DNA from: Ferrithrix thermotolerans DSM 19514
GTDB lineage: Bacteria; Actinomycetota; Acidimicrobiia; Acidimicrobiales; Acidimicrobiaceae
Assembly: GCF_900128965.1 (NCBI RefSeq)
Contig: NZ_FQUL01000018.1
Span: 5,545-45,876, forward strand
Length of the DNA stretch: 40,332 nucleotides
Reading direction: 5' to 3'
Shown here: positions 7,679-18,536 of the stretch, in pieces
How the letters are laid out: every line of letters begins with the position of its first letter
Numbering within the stretch: the stretch's first letter is position 1
Notes under the pieces: model-generated
What the model was told of the DNA's origin: nothing
Seen by the model: only the letters and a program-made list of their open reading frames with translations
Databases searched by the model: none
Translations under genes and position numbers: made by a program

Positions 7679-8491
7679 TTAGGAGAGTTCCTCTAAGGCC
7701 CTTCTGGTCAAGACCTTAGCCAAATGAACCCTAAACTCCGAACTTGCATTCAAGTCAGAGGGCGGTTCAATACCTTCAGCAGCTCTCTCGGCCGCTTCCT
7801 CGATCGTTGCACCAGACCTCAACGCATCCTCGCAACCTGTTGAGCGAAGCGGAGACGACCCCATGTTGACAAAGGCAACCTTGGTTGAGCCATTTTTTAC
7901 CGCTGCCACGCCTACAATTGCCCAGTCCTGTGCCCTCCGATTGAACTTCTTGTACGACCATGAAGAGACTCCTTTAGGAACCTTTATCTCCACCAAGAGC
8001 TCGTCTGGACTCAAAGCTGTCTCCAAAAATCCCTTGAAGAACTCCTTGGCCGGAATCTCCCGTCGTCCTGAGGGGCCTACTGCAATCATTGAAGCGTCCA
8101 ATGCAAGAAGTGCCGCTGGAAGGTCAGACGCACCGTCTCCATGAGCAACAGATCCTCCTATGGTGCCCCTGTGGCGAACCTGAGGATCACCCACCAAAGA
8201 TGCGACGTAGGACAACATCGGCAGCTCTGCTTGAAGAAGTTGTGAATGTTCTACTTCAGTGTGTCTAGTAAGCGCACCGATAGCGAGATGATCCCCTTCG
8301 TCTTTGATGTATGACAGATCATGCAGTCCACCGATATCCACTAGTAGCGATGGAGTCGCAAGGCGGAACTTCATCAGAGGCACTAGGGAGTGACCGCCTG
8401 CTATGAACTTCGCCTCTTCATCAGAGGCTATCTTCTCCAGGGCGTCGTCGACACTGAGCGCCCTCACATAGTCAAATTTAGATGGATACAA
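7679..8491 (-). CDS. coxM: CoxM-type FAD-binding medium subunit
   Basis: A 270-residue FAD subunit of a xanthine-oxidase-family enzyme. Both FAD pyrophosphate-binding motifs are present: AGGHS at 31-35 and TIGGS at 110-114, the latter followed by HGDGASDLPA. It passes electrons from the [2Fe-2S] clusters of CoxS to the acceptor. The start is TTG at 8491 with AAAGG upstream. It is last in the coxS-coxL-coxM order, 32 bp after coxL. That order (S-L-M) is the one usual for form II clusters; form I clusters are normally M-S-L. Confidence 0.9.
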   Translation of the reverse strand: MYPSKFDYVRALSVDDALEKIASDEEAKFIAGGHSLVPLMKFRLATPSLLVDIGGLHDLSYIKDEGDHLAIGALTRHTEVEHSQLLQAELPMLSYVASLVGDPQVRHRGTIGGSVAHGDGASDLPAALLALDASMIAVGPSGRREIPAKEFFKGFLETALSPDELLVEIKVPKGVSSWSYKKFNRRAQDWAIVGVAAVKNGSTKVAFVNMGSSPLRSTGCEDALRSGATIEEAAERAAEGIEPPSDLNASSEFRVHLAKVLTRRALEELS

Positions 8492-8523
8492 CTCTATGCC
8501 TTTCTAGTTAGCGAAACGTTTTA

Positions 8524-10899
8524 CTAAGATGCCACAGCGTCTTGGATAGCACGCCACACTCGCTCCGGCGACGCTGGCATCTCAATGTTTGTGACTCCAA
8601 GGTGGCTTAGAGCATCGACTATGGCGTTCATAATTGCTGGAGTAGATGCTATGGTTCCCGCCTCTCCGATACCCTTTACACCAAGCGGATTCGTGGGACT
8701 TGGCGTTACCGTCTGACCCAACTCGAAGCTTGGCATCTCAGCCGCAGATGGAACTAGGTAGTCCGCCAACGATGGATTGAGCAGGTTACCATCTCTGTCG
8801 TAGACAGCCTCTTCGTAAAGGGCCTGAGCAATGCCTTGAACAATTCCTCCGTGAATCTGACCTTCAACTATGAGCGGATTTATCTGGTTCCCACAGTCGT
8901 CGATCGAGAGATACCTCAAAAGCTCTACCTTCCCAGTCTCTTCATCCACCTCTACTACTGCTAGGTGGGTGCCATAAGGGAAAGTAAAGTTGGGTGGATC
9001 CCAACTAACGCTGGCTTCCAAATTGGGTTCCATACCATCTGGCAGGTTATGAGCCGTAAAGGCTTCAAACGCCACACCAGCGAGAGGCATGACCTTCCCA
9101 GGAACACCTTTGACACTGAAGACACCGGAGGAGTACTCTAGATCTTCCTCCGAGACCTCAAGCTGGTGAGCGGCTAGCTTCCTCGCCTTGTCCAAGACAC
9201 GTTCAGTCGCTAGGTGCACGGCTGTGCCACCTACAGAGAGCGATCTTGATCCATAGGTGTCCATACCATGAGGCGCTATTGCAGTGTCAGAGTGCAGAAC
9301 CTCAATGTCCTCTAAGGGTACGCCGAGCTTGTCTGCAACGATCATGGCCCAAGAGGTCTCATGTCCTTGTCCGTGAGGTGCAGTACCGGTAACTACTTGG
9401 ACCTTCGACGTGGGAAGAACCCTGACCGTGGCTGACTCCCACCCTCCAGCAGAGTAGTTCAAAGAGGCCAGAACGCGAGACGGAGCAAGACCACACATCT
9501 CAACGAAAAACGATATCCCGATTCCAAGGTGTCTTCGAGAACCAGATGCCCTGCGTTGCGCCTGTTCTTCTCGAAGCTTGGAGTAACCCAAACGATCCAG
9601 AGCTACCTTAAAGTTCGCCGGGTAGTCTCCCGAGTCGAAGACGAGTCCGGCCGGCGAGTTGTAAGGGAACTGTTCGGGTTGAATTAGATTGCGTCGGCGA
9701 ATCTCTGCTGGATCCACACCAACCTTTCGAGCTAGCGCATCCATGGCTCGTTCTATCGCATAGGTAGCCTCCGGACGTCCGGCCCCTCGGTATGCATCGG
9801 TAGGTGTTTTGTTGGTAAAGACACCGACGGCTTTGAAGCCGTAGTTTTCGACGTGATATACCCCGTGATACAGGAAAGCACCTAAAAGTGGAACGCCAGG
9901 AGTAACCAGCTGCAGGTAAGCGCCCATATCCGCAATGAGACTTACCCTAACACCGAGAAGTTTGCCGTTTTCGTCCGCAGCGAGCTCTATATTCTGCACC
10001 TGCCCCCGGCCGTGTATCGTCGCCTGTCCACCCTCAGAGCGCTCTTCAACCCATCTAACCGGACGACGATGCCTCCGAGATAACGCCAAGCAGAGCAGCT
10101 CCTCAGCGTAAACATTTAATTTCGAACCGAATCCTCCACCAACGGAAGGAGCAATAACACGTAGCTTCGTCTCGGCAATCCCAAGAGTGAGGGCTGCCAT
10201 CACCTTCAAGATGTGCGGTACCTGGGTAGCAGAGTAGAGTGTGTAGTCCCCTCCAATGGGCGATGGAATCGCCAGCACGCCTCTAGGTTCCATGGCGGCG
10301 GGAATCAATCTCTGTTGGATGTAGCGCTCACTAACAACGTACTTCGCAGAACTAAATGCTCTCTCTAAGGCTTCTGGGTTCGGGTTCAGCTCCCATACGT
10401 AGCTCGTGTTTGTTCCCAAAGACTCATGTACTAAATGAGTGTCTTTAGCCGCCTCTTCCAGATCGACGACCGCAGGGAGTTCCTCGTAGGTAACCTCTAT
10501 CAAAGCCGCTGCGTCGGCTGCCTCCTCAGCTCCTTCAGCTACCACCACGGCGACAGCATCACCCACGTATCGAACGGTGTCTTTAGCCAAGGGGTAGTGA
10601 GGTGGATTCTTCATATCTGCAGTCACCGGCCATGCACAAGGCATCGGACCTGCCCACTCCGACTCTAGATCTGCCGCCACATATACAGCGACAACGCCTT
10701 TTGACTCCTTGGCTGCTGTAGTGTCGATCGCTTTGATCCGTGCGTTAGCGGCTGTGGAGCGGAGAACAAAAATGTTAAGGGCTCCTGGCACATCAAGGTC
10801 GGCAACGAACTTGGACTCCCCAGCCAACAAAGCTGGATCCTCACGCCGTAGAACCTTCTTACCTATCACCGACGTCCCTTGCTCTGCTACTTGAGTCAC
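8524..10899 (-). CDS. coxL: Form II CoxL-type molybdenum hydroxylase large subunit
   Basis: A 791-residue molybdopterin-binding subunit of the xanthine oxidase family. Landmarks are GGGFGSK at about 254-260, the active-site loop AYRGAGR at 369-375, GTAPHGQGH, and the catalytic-Glu motif GIGE ending at E746. Form I CO dehydrogenase has AYRCSFR, whose Cys binds Cu. This protein has Gly there, so it is a form II (AYRGAGR) protein without the Cu ligand. CO oxidation by this class is not firmly shown, and the real substrate may be an aldehyde, purine or N-heterocycle. The GTG start overlaps the coxS stop (GTGA). It acts as a heterotrimer with CoxS and CoxM in the cytoplasm. Confidence 0.92.
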   Translation of the reverse strand: MTQVAEQGTSVIGKKVLRREDPALLAGESKFVADLDVPGALNIFVLRSTAANARIKAIDTTAAKESKGVVAVYVAADLESEWAGPMPCAWPVTADMKNPPHYPLAKDTVRYVGDAVAVVVAEGAEEAADAAALIEVTYEELPAVVDLEEAAKDTHLVHESLGTNTSYVWELNPNPEALERAFSSAKYVVSERYIQQRLIPAAMEPRGVLAIPSPIGGDYTLYSATQVPHILKVMAALTLGIAETKLRVIAPSVGGGFGSKLNVYAEELLCLALSRRHRRPVRWVEERSEGGQATIHGRGQVQNIELAADENGKLLGVRVSLIADMGAYLQLVTPGVPLLGAFLYHGVYHVENYGFKAVGVFTNKTPTDAYRGAGRPEATYAIERAMDALARKVGVDPAEIRRRNLIQPEQFPYNSPAGLVFDSGDYPANFKVALDRLGYSKLREEQAQRRASGSRRHLGIGISFFVEMCGLAPSRVLASLNYSAGGWESATVRVLPTSKVQVVTGTAPHGQGHETSWAMIVADKLGVPLEDIEVLHSDTAIAPHGMDTYGSRSLSVGGTAVHLATERVLDKARKLAAHQLEVSEEDLEYSSGVFSVKGVPGKVMPLAGVAFEAFTAHNLPDGMEPNLEASVSWDPPNFTFPYGTHLAVVEVDEETGKVELLRYLSIDDCGNQINPLIVEGQIHGGIVQGIAQALYEEAVYDRDGNLLNPSLADYLVPSAAEMPSFELGQTVTPSPTNPLGVKGIGEAGTIASTPAIMNAIVDALSHLGVTNIEMPASPERVWRAIQDAVAS

Positions 10900-11369
10900 G
10901 CCTTAACCCCCATCTCGTCGGCGGCCTGAAGAACCGCTTTTACAATATTGTGATAACCGGTGCACCTACAGAGGTTGCCCTCAAGGCCCTCACGAACCTT
11001 CCTCTCGTCTAGCCCAGGGTTCTCCTTGATAAGAGAGAGAGAGGCCATTACCATTCCTGGAGTGCAGTACCCACACTGAAGTCCATGGCACTCCTGGAAG
11101 GCTCTCTGCAGCGGGTGTAGCGTCCCGTCGGGCTCTGCCAACCCCTCTATAGTAGTGATCTCTGCGCCTTCTGCCTGAACAGCCAAGACGGTACAGGACT
11201 TTACCGACTTACCATCCATCAAGACAGTGCACGCTCCACACGATGACGTGTCGCAGCCAACATTGGTTCCTGTCAGCCCTACGTCTTCCCTGATGTAATG
11301 AACCAGTAGACGGCGAGGTTCGACGTCTCTTTCGTACTCAACCCCGTTTATTTTCATGGAGACCTTCAT
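10896..11369 (-). CDS. coxS: CoxS-type [2Fe-2S] small subunit
   Basis: A 157-residue iron-sulfur subunit. The plant-type cluster ligands are C39, C44, C47 and C59 ([13 protein letters not shown]). The second, helical-bundle cluster uses C99, C102, C134 and C136 (QCGYCTPG and LCRCTGYHN). It is the first gene of the structural operon and is coupled to coxL. AAGGAG lies 12 nt before the ATG; an in-frame ATG four codons later is an alternative start. The upstream 126 bp carry the motif shared with the acyl-CoA synthetase promoter region. Confidence 0.93.
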   Translation of the reverse strand: MKVSMKINGVEYERDVEPRRLLVHYIREDVGLTGTNVGCDTSSCGACTVLMDGKSVKSCTVLAVQAEGAEITTIEGLAEPDGTLHPLQRAFQECHGLQCGYCTPGMVMASLSLIKENPGLDERKVREGLEGNLCRCTGYHNIVKAVLQAADEMGVKA

Positions 11370-11415
11370 CTCGGTATATCTCTCCTTTTAGTCATGCGAA
11401 AATCGTCCGCCTAAG

Positions 11416-11448
11416 TGAAACTATCACAATTTCAACGAAAATGTAACG
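11416..11448 (-). promoter_or_regulatory. Candidate operator/promoter of the coxS operon
   Basis: Minus-strand block CGTTACATTTTCGTTGAAA at 11448-11430 matches 17 of 19 bases of the block upstream of the acyl-CoA synthetase gene (13561-13543). The two start 60 and 64 nt before their start codons. It overlaps an imperfect inverted repeat, TGAAA-N9-TTTCA, at 11416-11434. I cannot place a convincing -10 box at standard spacing here. The regulator is unknown. Confidence 0.45.
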
Positions 11449-11495
11449 ACGTGTTCGATAGTTGTATAAACCTTACGACGCTTATCTAAGTCCAG

Positions 11496-13478
11496 CTAGT
11501 CTCTCTCTTGGAGCTCCGACTTGATCTTGTCTAAAACCTCAGGATCCTCTAATCCTGTAACGTCTCCACTTGAGTCTCCTTCCACAACGATCTCTCTAAG
11601 TAACCTTCGAACAATCTTTCCCGATCTTGTTCGGGGCATCGCTGAGAGTATGTGTATCCGTTTAGGTCGCGCGATCGGACCAATCTCTTTCACCAACTGC
11701 TCCGCTAACTCATGTTCGCTAACTGAGGACACTCCTTGTGCCAGCGTGACGAAACCCACCGGTACCTGACCTTTTGTGTTGTCCTCCACACCAACAACTG
11801 CGGCTTCTCCAACTTGAGGAAGTGAAAGCAGAGCGCTCTCCATCTCCATGGTTGAAAGCCTGTGTCCAGATACGTTTATGACCCCATCGACGCGCCCCAC
11901 AACCCAGATATGTCCGTCTTGATCCACAAGGGCCGCATCTGCAGTGTCATAGTGGTCCCCTCCAAAGCGAGAAAAGTACTGAGCTAGGTATCGACCGTGA
12001 TCTTTCCAGATCGTCCGACACATAGCAGGAAAGGGCTTATCCATCACCAGGTAACCGACCGTTCCTCGACTTACAGCCTTCCCATCATCATCAACGACTG
12101 CGTAGGAGTGACCCGGCAAGGCAACGCCACAAGACCCAGGCTTGGCTGGGGTAACGCCCACAACAGAAGAAGCCCAGGCACTTCCAGTCTCGCTCTGTCC
12201 ATAGGTGTTATTAATCTCCATGGATCCCCTACCGATCTTCGATTGAACCCAATGCCACGTCTTGGCGTCAAGAGGTTCACCCACCAAGGCTACCAACTGT
12301 AATTTAGACAGATCCTTACCCTGGATCCAGCTCTCTCCGTATCGGGCTAGCATCCTTAGTAAGGTAGGGGCAGTGAAGACCTTGTTAATCGCATACTGCT
12401 CAATTATTTTGTAGAACCGGTCGGGCTCAGGAAAGTCGAGCGCTCCTTCGTAGGCCACCATGGTTGCACCGTTTGCCAATCCGCCAACCAGTTCAAAGAT
12501 GGGAAAGGTAAGCCAGCCAGTGTCAGCAGTGCACCAGTACACGTCGTCGGGACCGAGATCTAAAGACATCTTTACGTTGTGATAAGTTCCCACAAGAAAG
12601 CCGACTCCGCTGTGGACTAAACCCTTAGGCTTCGCCGTGGTGCCAGAGGTATAAATTATGAATCCCGGATCGTTAGCCTCGACCGGCACTGGATCAAAGC
12701 CCGGTTCAAACTGTGAAACAAGATCGTCCCAGTAGAGATCTCTACCCTCTCGCATCGACACAGCTTCATTACCGGTTCTGCGGACAACGACTACCTTCTC
12801 AACGCTCTCCAACTCACCAAGCACCGAGTCCAACGTGCTTTTTAACGCAAGTAATTTCCCTTTTCGAATCGCCTCGTCAGCAGTTACAACGACTTTTGCA
12901 CCCGTGTCTGCCACTCTGTCCGCCAACGCCCTTGCGGAAAATCCTGCAAAGATTATGTTGTAGATAGCTCCTAGTCTAAAGCAGGCGTGAACAGCCGCGA
13001 ATGTCTCAAGAAGATTTGGGAGATAGATTGCAACCACATCTCCTTTGGTCACACCAAGCGAAGATAGAGCCTTAGCAAACTTGGTAGTTTCAGTGAGGAG
13101 GTCGGCATAAGTCCATACCCTCTCACTTCCATCCTCTCCTATCCATACGATCGCTCTTTTTTCGGGGTCCTTGAGAGCATGCCGATCAATACAGTTATAA
13201 CTAACGTTCATCTCTGAACCAGGAAAAAACCTGAACCCATGTTGAAAGTCCCCCTCCAAATTCACCTTGGGTGGCCAATTTGTCGTCCAGTCAAGCTCGT
13301 TAGCGACACCTAACCAGTACTCGCCAACGTCACTGATCGAGCGGGCATATACAGATAGGTATTCATTGAAGTCCTTGAACTCTAAAGGATTTCGTCTCGC
13401 CAAGTGGACGCTATCAAGGCGGCTCTCTTTGACCATAGGGGGTAGGTTGGGTAGCACTAAGTCATGTCTGTTGGACAT
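11496..13478 (-). CDS. AMP-forming acyl-CoA synthetase of the acetyl-CoA synthetase family
   Basis: A 660-residue ANL-superfamily ligase with the Acs architecture. It has the ACAS N-terminal segment, the P-loop YTSGTTAKPKGLVHS (276-290), the A5 motif NTYGQSETG (424-432), the hinge region VINVSGHRLST and the catalytic Lys in PRTRSGK (K621). It activates a carboxylic acid with ATP to acyl-AMP and then acyl-CoA. Acetate-specific Acs has a Trp at the second aromatic of WWQTETG that closes the acyl pocket. Here that site is Gly427, so a longer or branched acyl chain is likely. The ATG has AGGAGAG at proper spacing. It is transcribed alone toward the coxS operon and probably shares regulation with it. 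Confidence 0.88.
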   Translation of the reverse strand: MSNRHDLVLPNLPPMVKESRLDSVHLARRNPLEFKDFNEYLSVYARSISDVGEYWLGVANELDWTTNWPPKVNLEGDFQHGFRFFPGSEMNVSYNCIDRHALKDPEKRAIVWIGEDGSERVWTYADLLTETTKFAKALSSLGVTKGDVVAIYLPNLLETFAAVHACFRLGAIYNIIFAGFSARALADRVADTGAKVVVTADEAIRKGKLLALKSTLDSVLGELESVEKVVVVRRTGNEAVSMREGRDLYWDDLVSQFEPGFDPVPVEANDPGFIIYTSGTTAKPKGLVHSGVGFLVGTYHNVKMSLDLGPDDVYWCTADTGWLTFPIFELVGGLANGATMVAYEGALDFPEPDRFYKIIEQYAINKVFTAPTLLRMLARYGESWIQGKDLSKLQLVALVGEPLDAKTWHWVQSKIGRGSMEINNTYGQSETGSAWASSVVGVTPAKPGSCGVALPGHSYAVVDDDGKAVSRGTVGYLVMDKPFPAMCRTIWKDHGRYLAQYFSRFGGDHYDTADAALVDQDGHIWVVGRVDGVINVSGHRLSTMEMESALLSLPQVGEAAVVGVEDNTKGQVPVGFVTLAQGVSSVSEHELAEQLVKEIGPIARPKRIHILSAMPRTRSGKIVRRLLREIVVEGDSSGDVTGLEDPEVLDKIKSELQERD

Positions 13479-13519
13479 TTCACTCTCCTAGCTGGTGCTT
13501 AAGTGGACAAGACAGTAAG

Positions 13520-13561
13520 AGGATATCAAAGTATCGGTCCGCTTTCAACGAAATTGAAACG
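13520..13561 (-). promoter_or_regulatory. Promoter with shared 19-bp motif, acyl-CoA synthetase gene
   Basis: On the minus strand, CGTTTCAATTTCGTTGAAA (13561-13543) is the counterpart of the block upstream of coxS. Its last six bases, TTGAAA, make a good -35. A 17-bp spacer is followed by TATCCT (13525-13520) as a -10. The block is also a perfect inverted repeat TTTCAA-N5-TTGAAA (13543-13559), typical of a dimeric repressor or activator site. Predicted transcription would begin about 35 nt before the ATG. Confidence 0.5.
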
Positions 13562-14317
13562 TCCTCGCACGATAGCGTCACCTCTACCACTAATGGTCAT
13601 AGCTTCGCACAGGCTCTACCTCATCAGCGTCGAAGATGAACCAGGTGCCCGAGATCTGCGTCCTGGCTTCCTGAGAAAAAATACGTGAGTTATGTAGAAA
13701 CTACTCCAACCAGGCAGGTCAGACACTACAAACATCTCGAACCAGGCGTATCTAAGAGAGATACGGGGAAACAGCAGCGCCTGCCCAGCCCTTACCAAAG
13801 CCCTACCATGCATGAACACAGTCTTCGTAGAGGTGGAGACGCCAATTCTTAGAAACTCTGCAGCAAGAGACCAGATCTACACCTCCGCCTTAATGTGCGC
13901 AGGATGGCCCTAAAGGGTCAAAGCAGACGTAGATGTCACCTTGAGTCCTACCTCTCCAAGCAAACAATCACCACGACACTCCCTCCTCACCAAGGCAAAT
14001 GAAGCTCCTACAGCTTGGTTGGGTTCGAAAAATCAGAATTGGTTAGCCGTCTTTGATGTCTAAATTGGGACTTTTTCTAGGGGTCTTGCCCCCTTTTGAG
14101 TACACATGAACAACTACATTCTCCAGCGCTGCTTTGAGCACTTCAGGGTCTCAAGACATCTGAGCTATCGTCAAGTCCTCGACGCTACCCGCCCTTCGAC
14201 AAGTGAAGAACTAAAAGAATTAGAAGAAGAAATCGTCAAGTCCTCGACGCTACCCGCCCTTCGACAAGAGAGCTTTTGGGTCGATCCGACCAGGTTGTGT
14301 TAAGGGCAGACGTTCCC
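13562..14317. other. Gene-poor stretch between acyl-CoA synthetase and second large subunit
   Basis: About 750 bp without a supportable gene. Short open frames (13616-13819 minus, 14106-14303 plus) lack ribosome-binding sites and family resemblance. On the minus strand at about 14,020-13,910 there is a coding-like run (QAVGASFALVRRECRG...) that stops at TAG, possibly a gene remnant. The right part holds the 37-bp direct repeat. Confidence 0.4.
14167..14268. repeat. 37-bp perfect direct repeat, 65-bp period
   Basis: An identical 37-bp unit (beginning ATCGTCAAGTCCTCGACGCT, ending TTCGACAAG) occurs at 14167-14203 and 14232-14268, with a 28-bp A-rich segment between. The unit is not palindromic. 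Only two copies exist, and the period of 65 is not a multiple of three, so it is not a protein repeat. A tandem duplication or a two-site regulatory element are both possible. Confidence 0.85.
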
Positions 14318-16579
14318 TTAGCCCTGGGAGTCGACTATCGCTCGCCAGATTCTCATAGGAGTAAGTGGCATGTCTATATGTTCTACTCCCAAAGGCGCCA
14401 AGGCATCCAAAACTGCGTTGTGCACAGCAGGAGTAGAGCCAATGGTCCCGGACTCACCGATACCCTTAGCACCCAAAGGATTTAAATAGGTAGGAGTCTC
14501 CTGATGTACAACCTCAAAACTCGGAAGCTCTGCAGCCGAGATAAAGGTGTAATCAGCTAAGTTGCCCGTCTGAGGATTCCCGTCTGGGTCATAGGAGAAC
14601 TCTTCAAACAACGCCTGAGCAACGCCTTGTGCTATACCTCCGTGCACCTGTCCTTCCGCAAGCAACGGAGCCACGATCTTACCAGCATCATCAACGGCTA
14701 CGAACCGCAGAAGCTTAACCTTGCCGGTCTCTATATCCACCTCAACAACGGCCAAGTGTGCACCGAATGGGAACGTGGAGTTCGCAGCTTTAAAGTCTGT
14801 CTCGAAAGCAACCTTCCTGCCTAGTTCAGATGCTTTTTCGTAGATCTGAGCATAGCTCACCTTAGAAGCCGGAACGCCTGCTACCGCTAGCCCGCTTCCG
14901 TCCTCCGAGACCACGATGTCCGATGGACTTGCTTCTAACATCTCGGCTGCAACTTCTTTAGCCATGCTTAGGGCGGCGACTGAAGCTTCATGCACCGCAG
15001 CCCCACCAAGCTGAAGCGATCTGGATCCGAAGGTTCCGACACCATGGGGAACTACGTCGGTGTCTCCGGTAATCACCTCGATCTTTTCAAGAGGTATCCC
15101 AAAGATTTCTGAGGCCACCATAGACCAAGCCGTTCGGTGTCCCTGGCCGTGCGGCGAAGTTCCGGAGCGAATGAGAAGCCCTCCTCCTTCGGTGAGCTCG
15201 ACCCCACCGAACTCTGAGCTTGGGAAGGGATTAGTTATCTCCACATATGTGGATACTCCAATTCCAAGCCTTTTGGTGGCGTTGTGCAGAATACGTTCTG
15301 CTTGCTCTCGGCGCAAAGATTCATAGTCAGAGCGTTCCATGAGCTTTTCAACTGCACCTAAATAATCTCCCACATCGTAGGTGGCGCCAGTGGGGGTGTT
15401 ATAGGGAAACTCATCCGCAGGTATAAGGTTCACCTTACGCACCTCAACAGGGTCTAAATTCAGCCTCCTTGCAAGCACGTCGAGCGCTCTTTCAATTGCC
15501 TCGGTAGCTTCCGGTCTTCCAGCTCCCCTATAAGATACGATCGGAGTGGTGTTGGTAACGACAGATGTCGATCTGAACTCAACCTTTGGGATCTTGTAGA
15601 TACCCGGAGCCATCGTCTTGGTAAGCATAGGCAGAAACGCTCCAACGTTAGGATACGCACCGGAGTCCTGGATAACGTCGGCTCTATAGGCTACGATAGT
15701 TCCATCTGACTTCGCCCCAAGGGTCAGAGTTTGAACCTGGGCCCTTCCATGTCCAAGCCCGAGCATATTTTCGCTACGAGTTTCAACCCACGCCACCGGC
15801 TTTTCCAGTTTTAGAGCCGCCCATCCTAGGAGTATCTCCTCGGGGTACTGAGTAGCCTTTGCGCCGAAACCCCCTCCCACGTCTGGAGTAATCACGTGAA
15901 CCTGAGTGGCATCAAGGGATAACGACCTAGATAGCTCCGCTTTCACAGCATGAGGGGTTTGGGTGGATGCATAAAATACCAGACGTCCGTCTTGATCAAC
16001 GTAGGCCATCGCAGCTCTTACCTCAAGCGGCGCCGGCGCAAGACGCTGGTTTCTCAGCTTCAAAGTCACGATCACATCGGAGCCGTCGAAGAACGAGTCA
16101 TCAGTTATCTCTCCGAAAGTAGTAACTTTATTTGAACCGACCTCGTCGTAGATCACTACTTCATCAGAGAACGCTTGCTCTGGATCGACCACTACGGGAA
16201 GAGGCTCATAGTCGATAAAGATAGCCTCTTTTGCATCAGCAGCGACTTCGTATGACGTGGCAACCACCATTGCAACTGGTTCCCCGACGAACCGTACACG
16301 ATCTTTTGCCAGGAAAGGCCTGTTCATAGCCGGCTTATCGCGAAACATCGATGCCATAGGAGCTAGTTCAACATCGTCTGCTGTGTACACCGCAACAACA
16401 CCACTAATTTCCCGAGCCTCCGTAACATCAATCTCAAGGATTTTCGCATGAGCGACGGTCGATGTTACGTAGCTGACATAGAGCATCGCTTCTCGCTTCA
16501 GATCGGCGACGTACTCCCCACCTACGCTAAGTAACTTTGGATCCTCTAACCTAAGGACCTTGTTCCCAAGAATCGACAA
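14318..16579 (-). CDS. Second form II-like molybdenum hydroxylase large subunit (orphan)
   Basis: A 753-residue paralogue of the CoxL protein at 8.5 kb. It has the same order of cofactor motifs: GGGFGAK at 235-241, active-site loop SYRGAGR at 349-355, GTSPHGQGH, and the catalytic GIGE ending at E709. Ala of the usual AYRGAGR loop is Ser here. No small [2Fe-2S] or FAD subunit gene adjoins it, so it must borrow CoxS/CoxM or partners from elsewhere. The start is TTG at 16579 with a GGAAGGA ribosome-binding site. It is full length and intact. The substrate cannot be read from sequence; it belongs to the xanthine dehydrogenase/aldehyde oxidase family, like form II CoxL. Confidence 0.88.
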   Translation of the reverse strand: MSILGNKVLRLEDPKLLSVGGEYVADLKREAMLYVSYVTSTVAHAKILEIDVTEAREISGVVAVYTADDVELAPMASMFRDKPAMNRPFLAKDRVRFVGEPVAMVVATSYEVAADAKEAIFIDYEPLPVVVDPEQAFSDEVVIYDEVGSNKVTTFGEITDDSFFDGSDVIVTLKLRNQRLAPAPLEVRAAMAYVDQDGRLVFYASTQTPHAVKAELSRSLSLDATQVHVITPDVGGGFGAKATQYPEEILLGWAALKLEKPVAWVETRSENMLGLGHGRAQVQTLTLGAKSDGTIVAYRADVIQDSGAYPNVGAFLPMLTKTMAPGIYKIPKVEFRSTSVVTNTTPIVSYRGAGRPEATEAIERALDVLARRLNLDPVEVRKVNLIPADEFPYNTPTGATYDVGDYLGAVEKLMERSDYESLRREQAERILHNATKRLGIGVSTYVEITNPFPSSEFGGVELTEGGGLLIRSGTSPHGQGHRTAWSMVASEIFGIPLEKIEVITGDTDVVPHGVGTFGSRSLQLGGAAVHEASVAALSMAKEVAAEMLEASPSDIVVSEDGSGLAVAGVPASKVSYAQIYEKASELGRKVAFETDFKAANSTFPFGAHLAVVEVDIETGKVKLLRFVAVDDAGKIVAPLLAEGQVHGGIAQGVAQALFEEFSYDPDGNPQTGNLADYTFISAAELPSFEVVHQETPTYLNPLGAKGIGESGTIGSTPAVHNAVLDALAPLGVEHIDMPLTPMRIWRAIVDSQG

Positions 16580-16707
16580 TGGAGTTCCTTCCTAAAGGGG
16601 TTAGATGTTTTGAGCGACTCCCGCTTACAAGACGATCCTAACACTATCGTATCGCTAACGTTACGTCACCTGCCGTCTAACAGAACTAGACTCCGGAACG
16701 AGCAGCT

Positions 16708-18362
<1,655 letters not shown>

Positions 18363-18536
18363 TTATAGGTTACTTCAACTTCATGCAGCCAACTTCAGTC
18401 ACTATCAGCTCAGCAAGGCTCACACCCTAGCGTCTTGACGTCAACGATCGAAACAGAAGACTGAGGATGGCATACGCCTTTCCAGCATCCTAATACCTTG
18501 TCACATTCTCTTCAGAGGAGTTCCGCCTTCACTAGT

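Noticed and set aside
13910-14020. Gene remnant on the minus strand (coding-like run QAVGASFALVRRECRG) resembling a hot-dog thioesterase
   Set aside because: The resemblance is weak, stops come soon, and no further family motif follows; kept only as a remark on the gap.
14167-14268. Possible minimal CRISPR array (two 37-bp repeats, 28-bp spacer)
   Set aside because: Only two units, no palindrome in the repeat, no leader, and no cas gene anywhere in the window; the separator is simple A-rich sequence.
14106-14303. 65-aa ORF spanning the direct repeat
   Set aside because: No ribosome-binding site, the two repeat copies are read in different frames, and no family resemblance.
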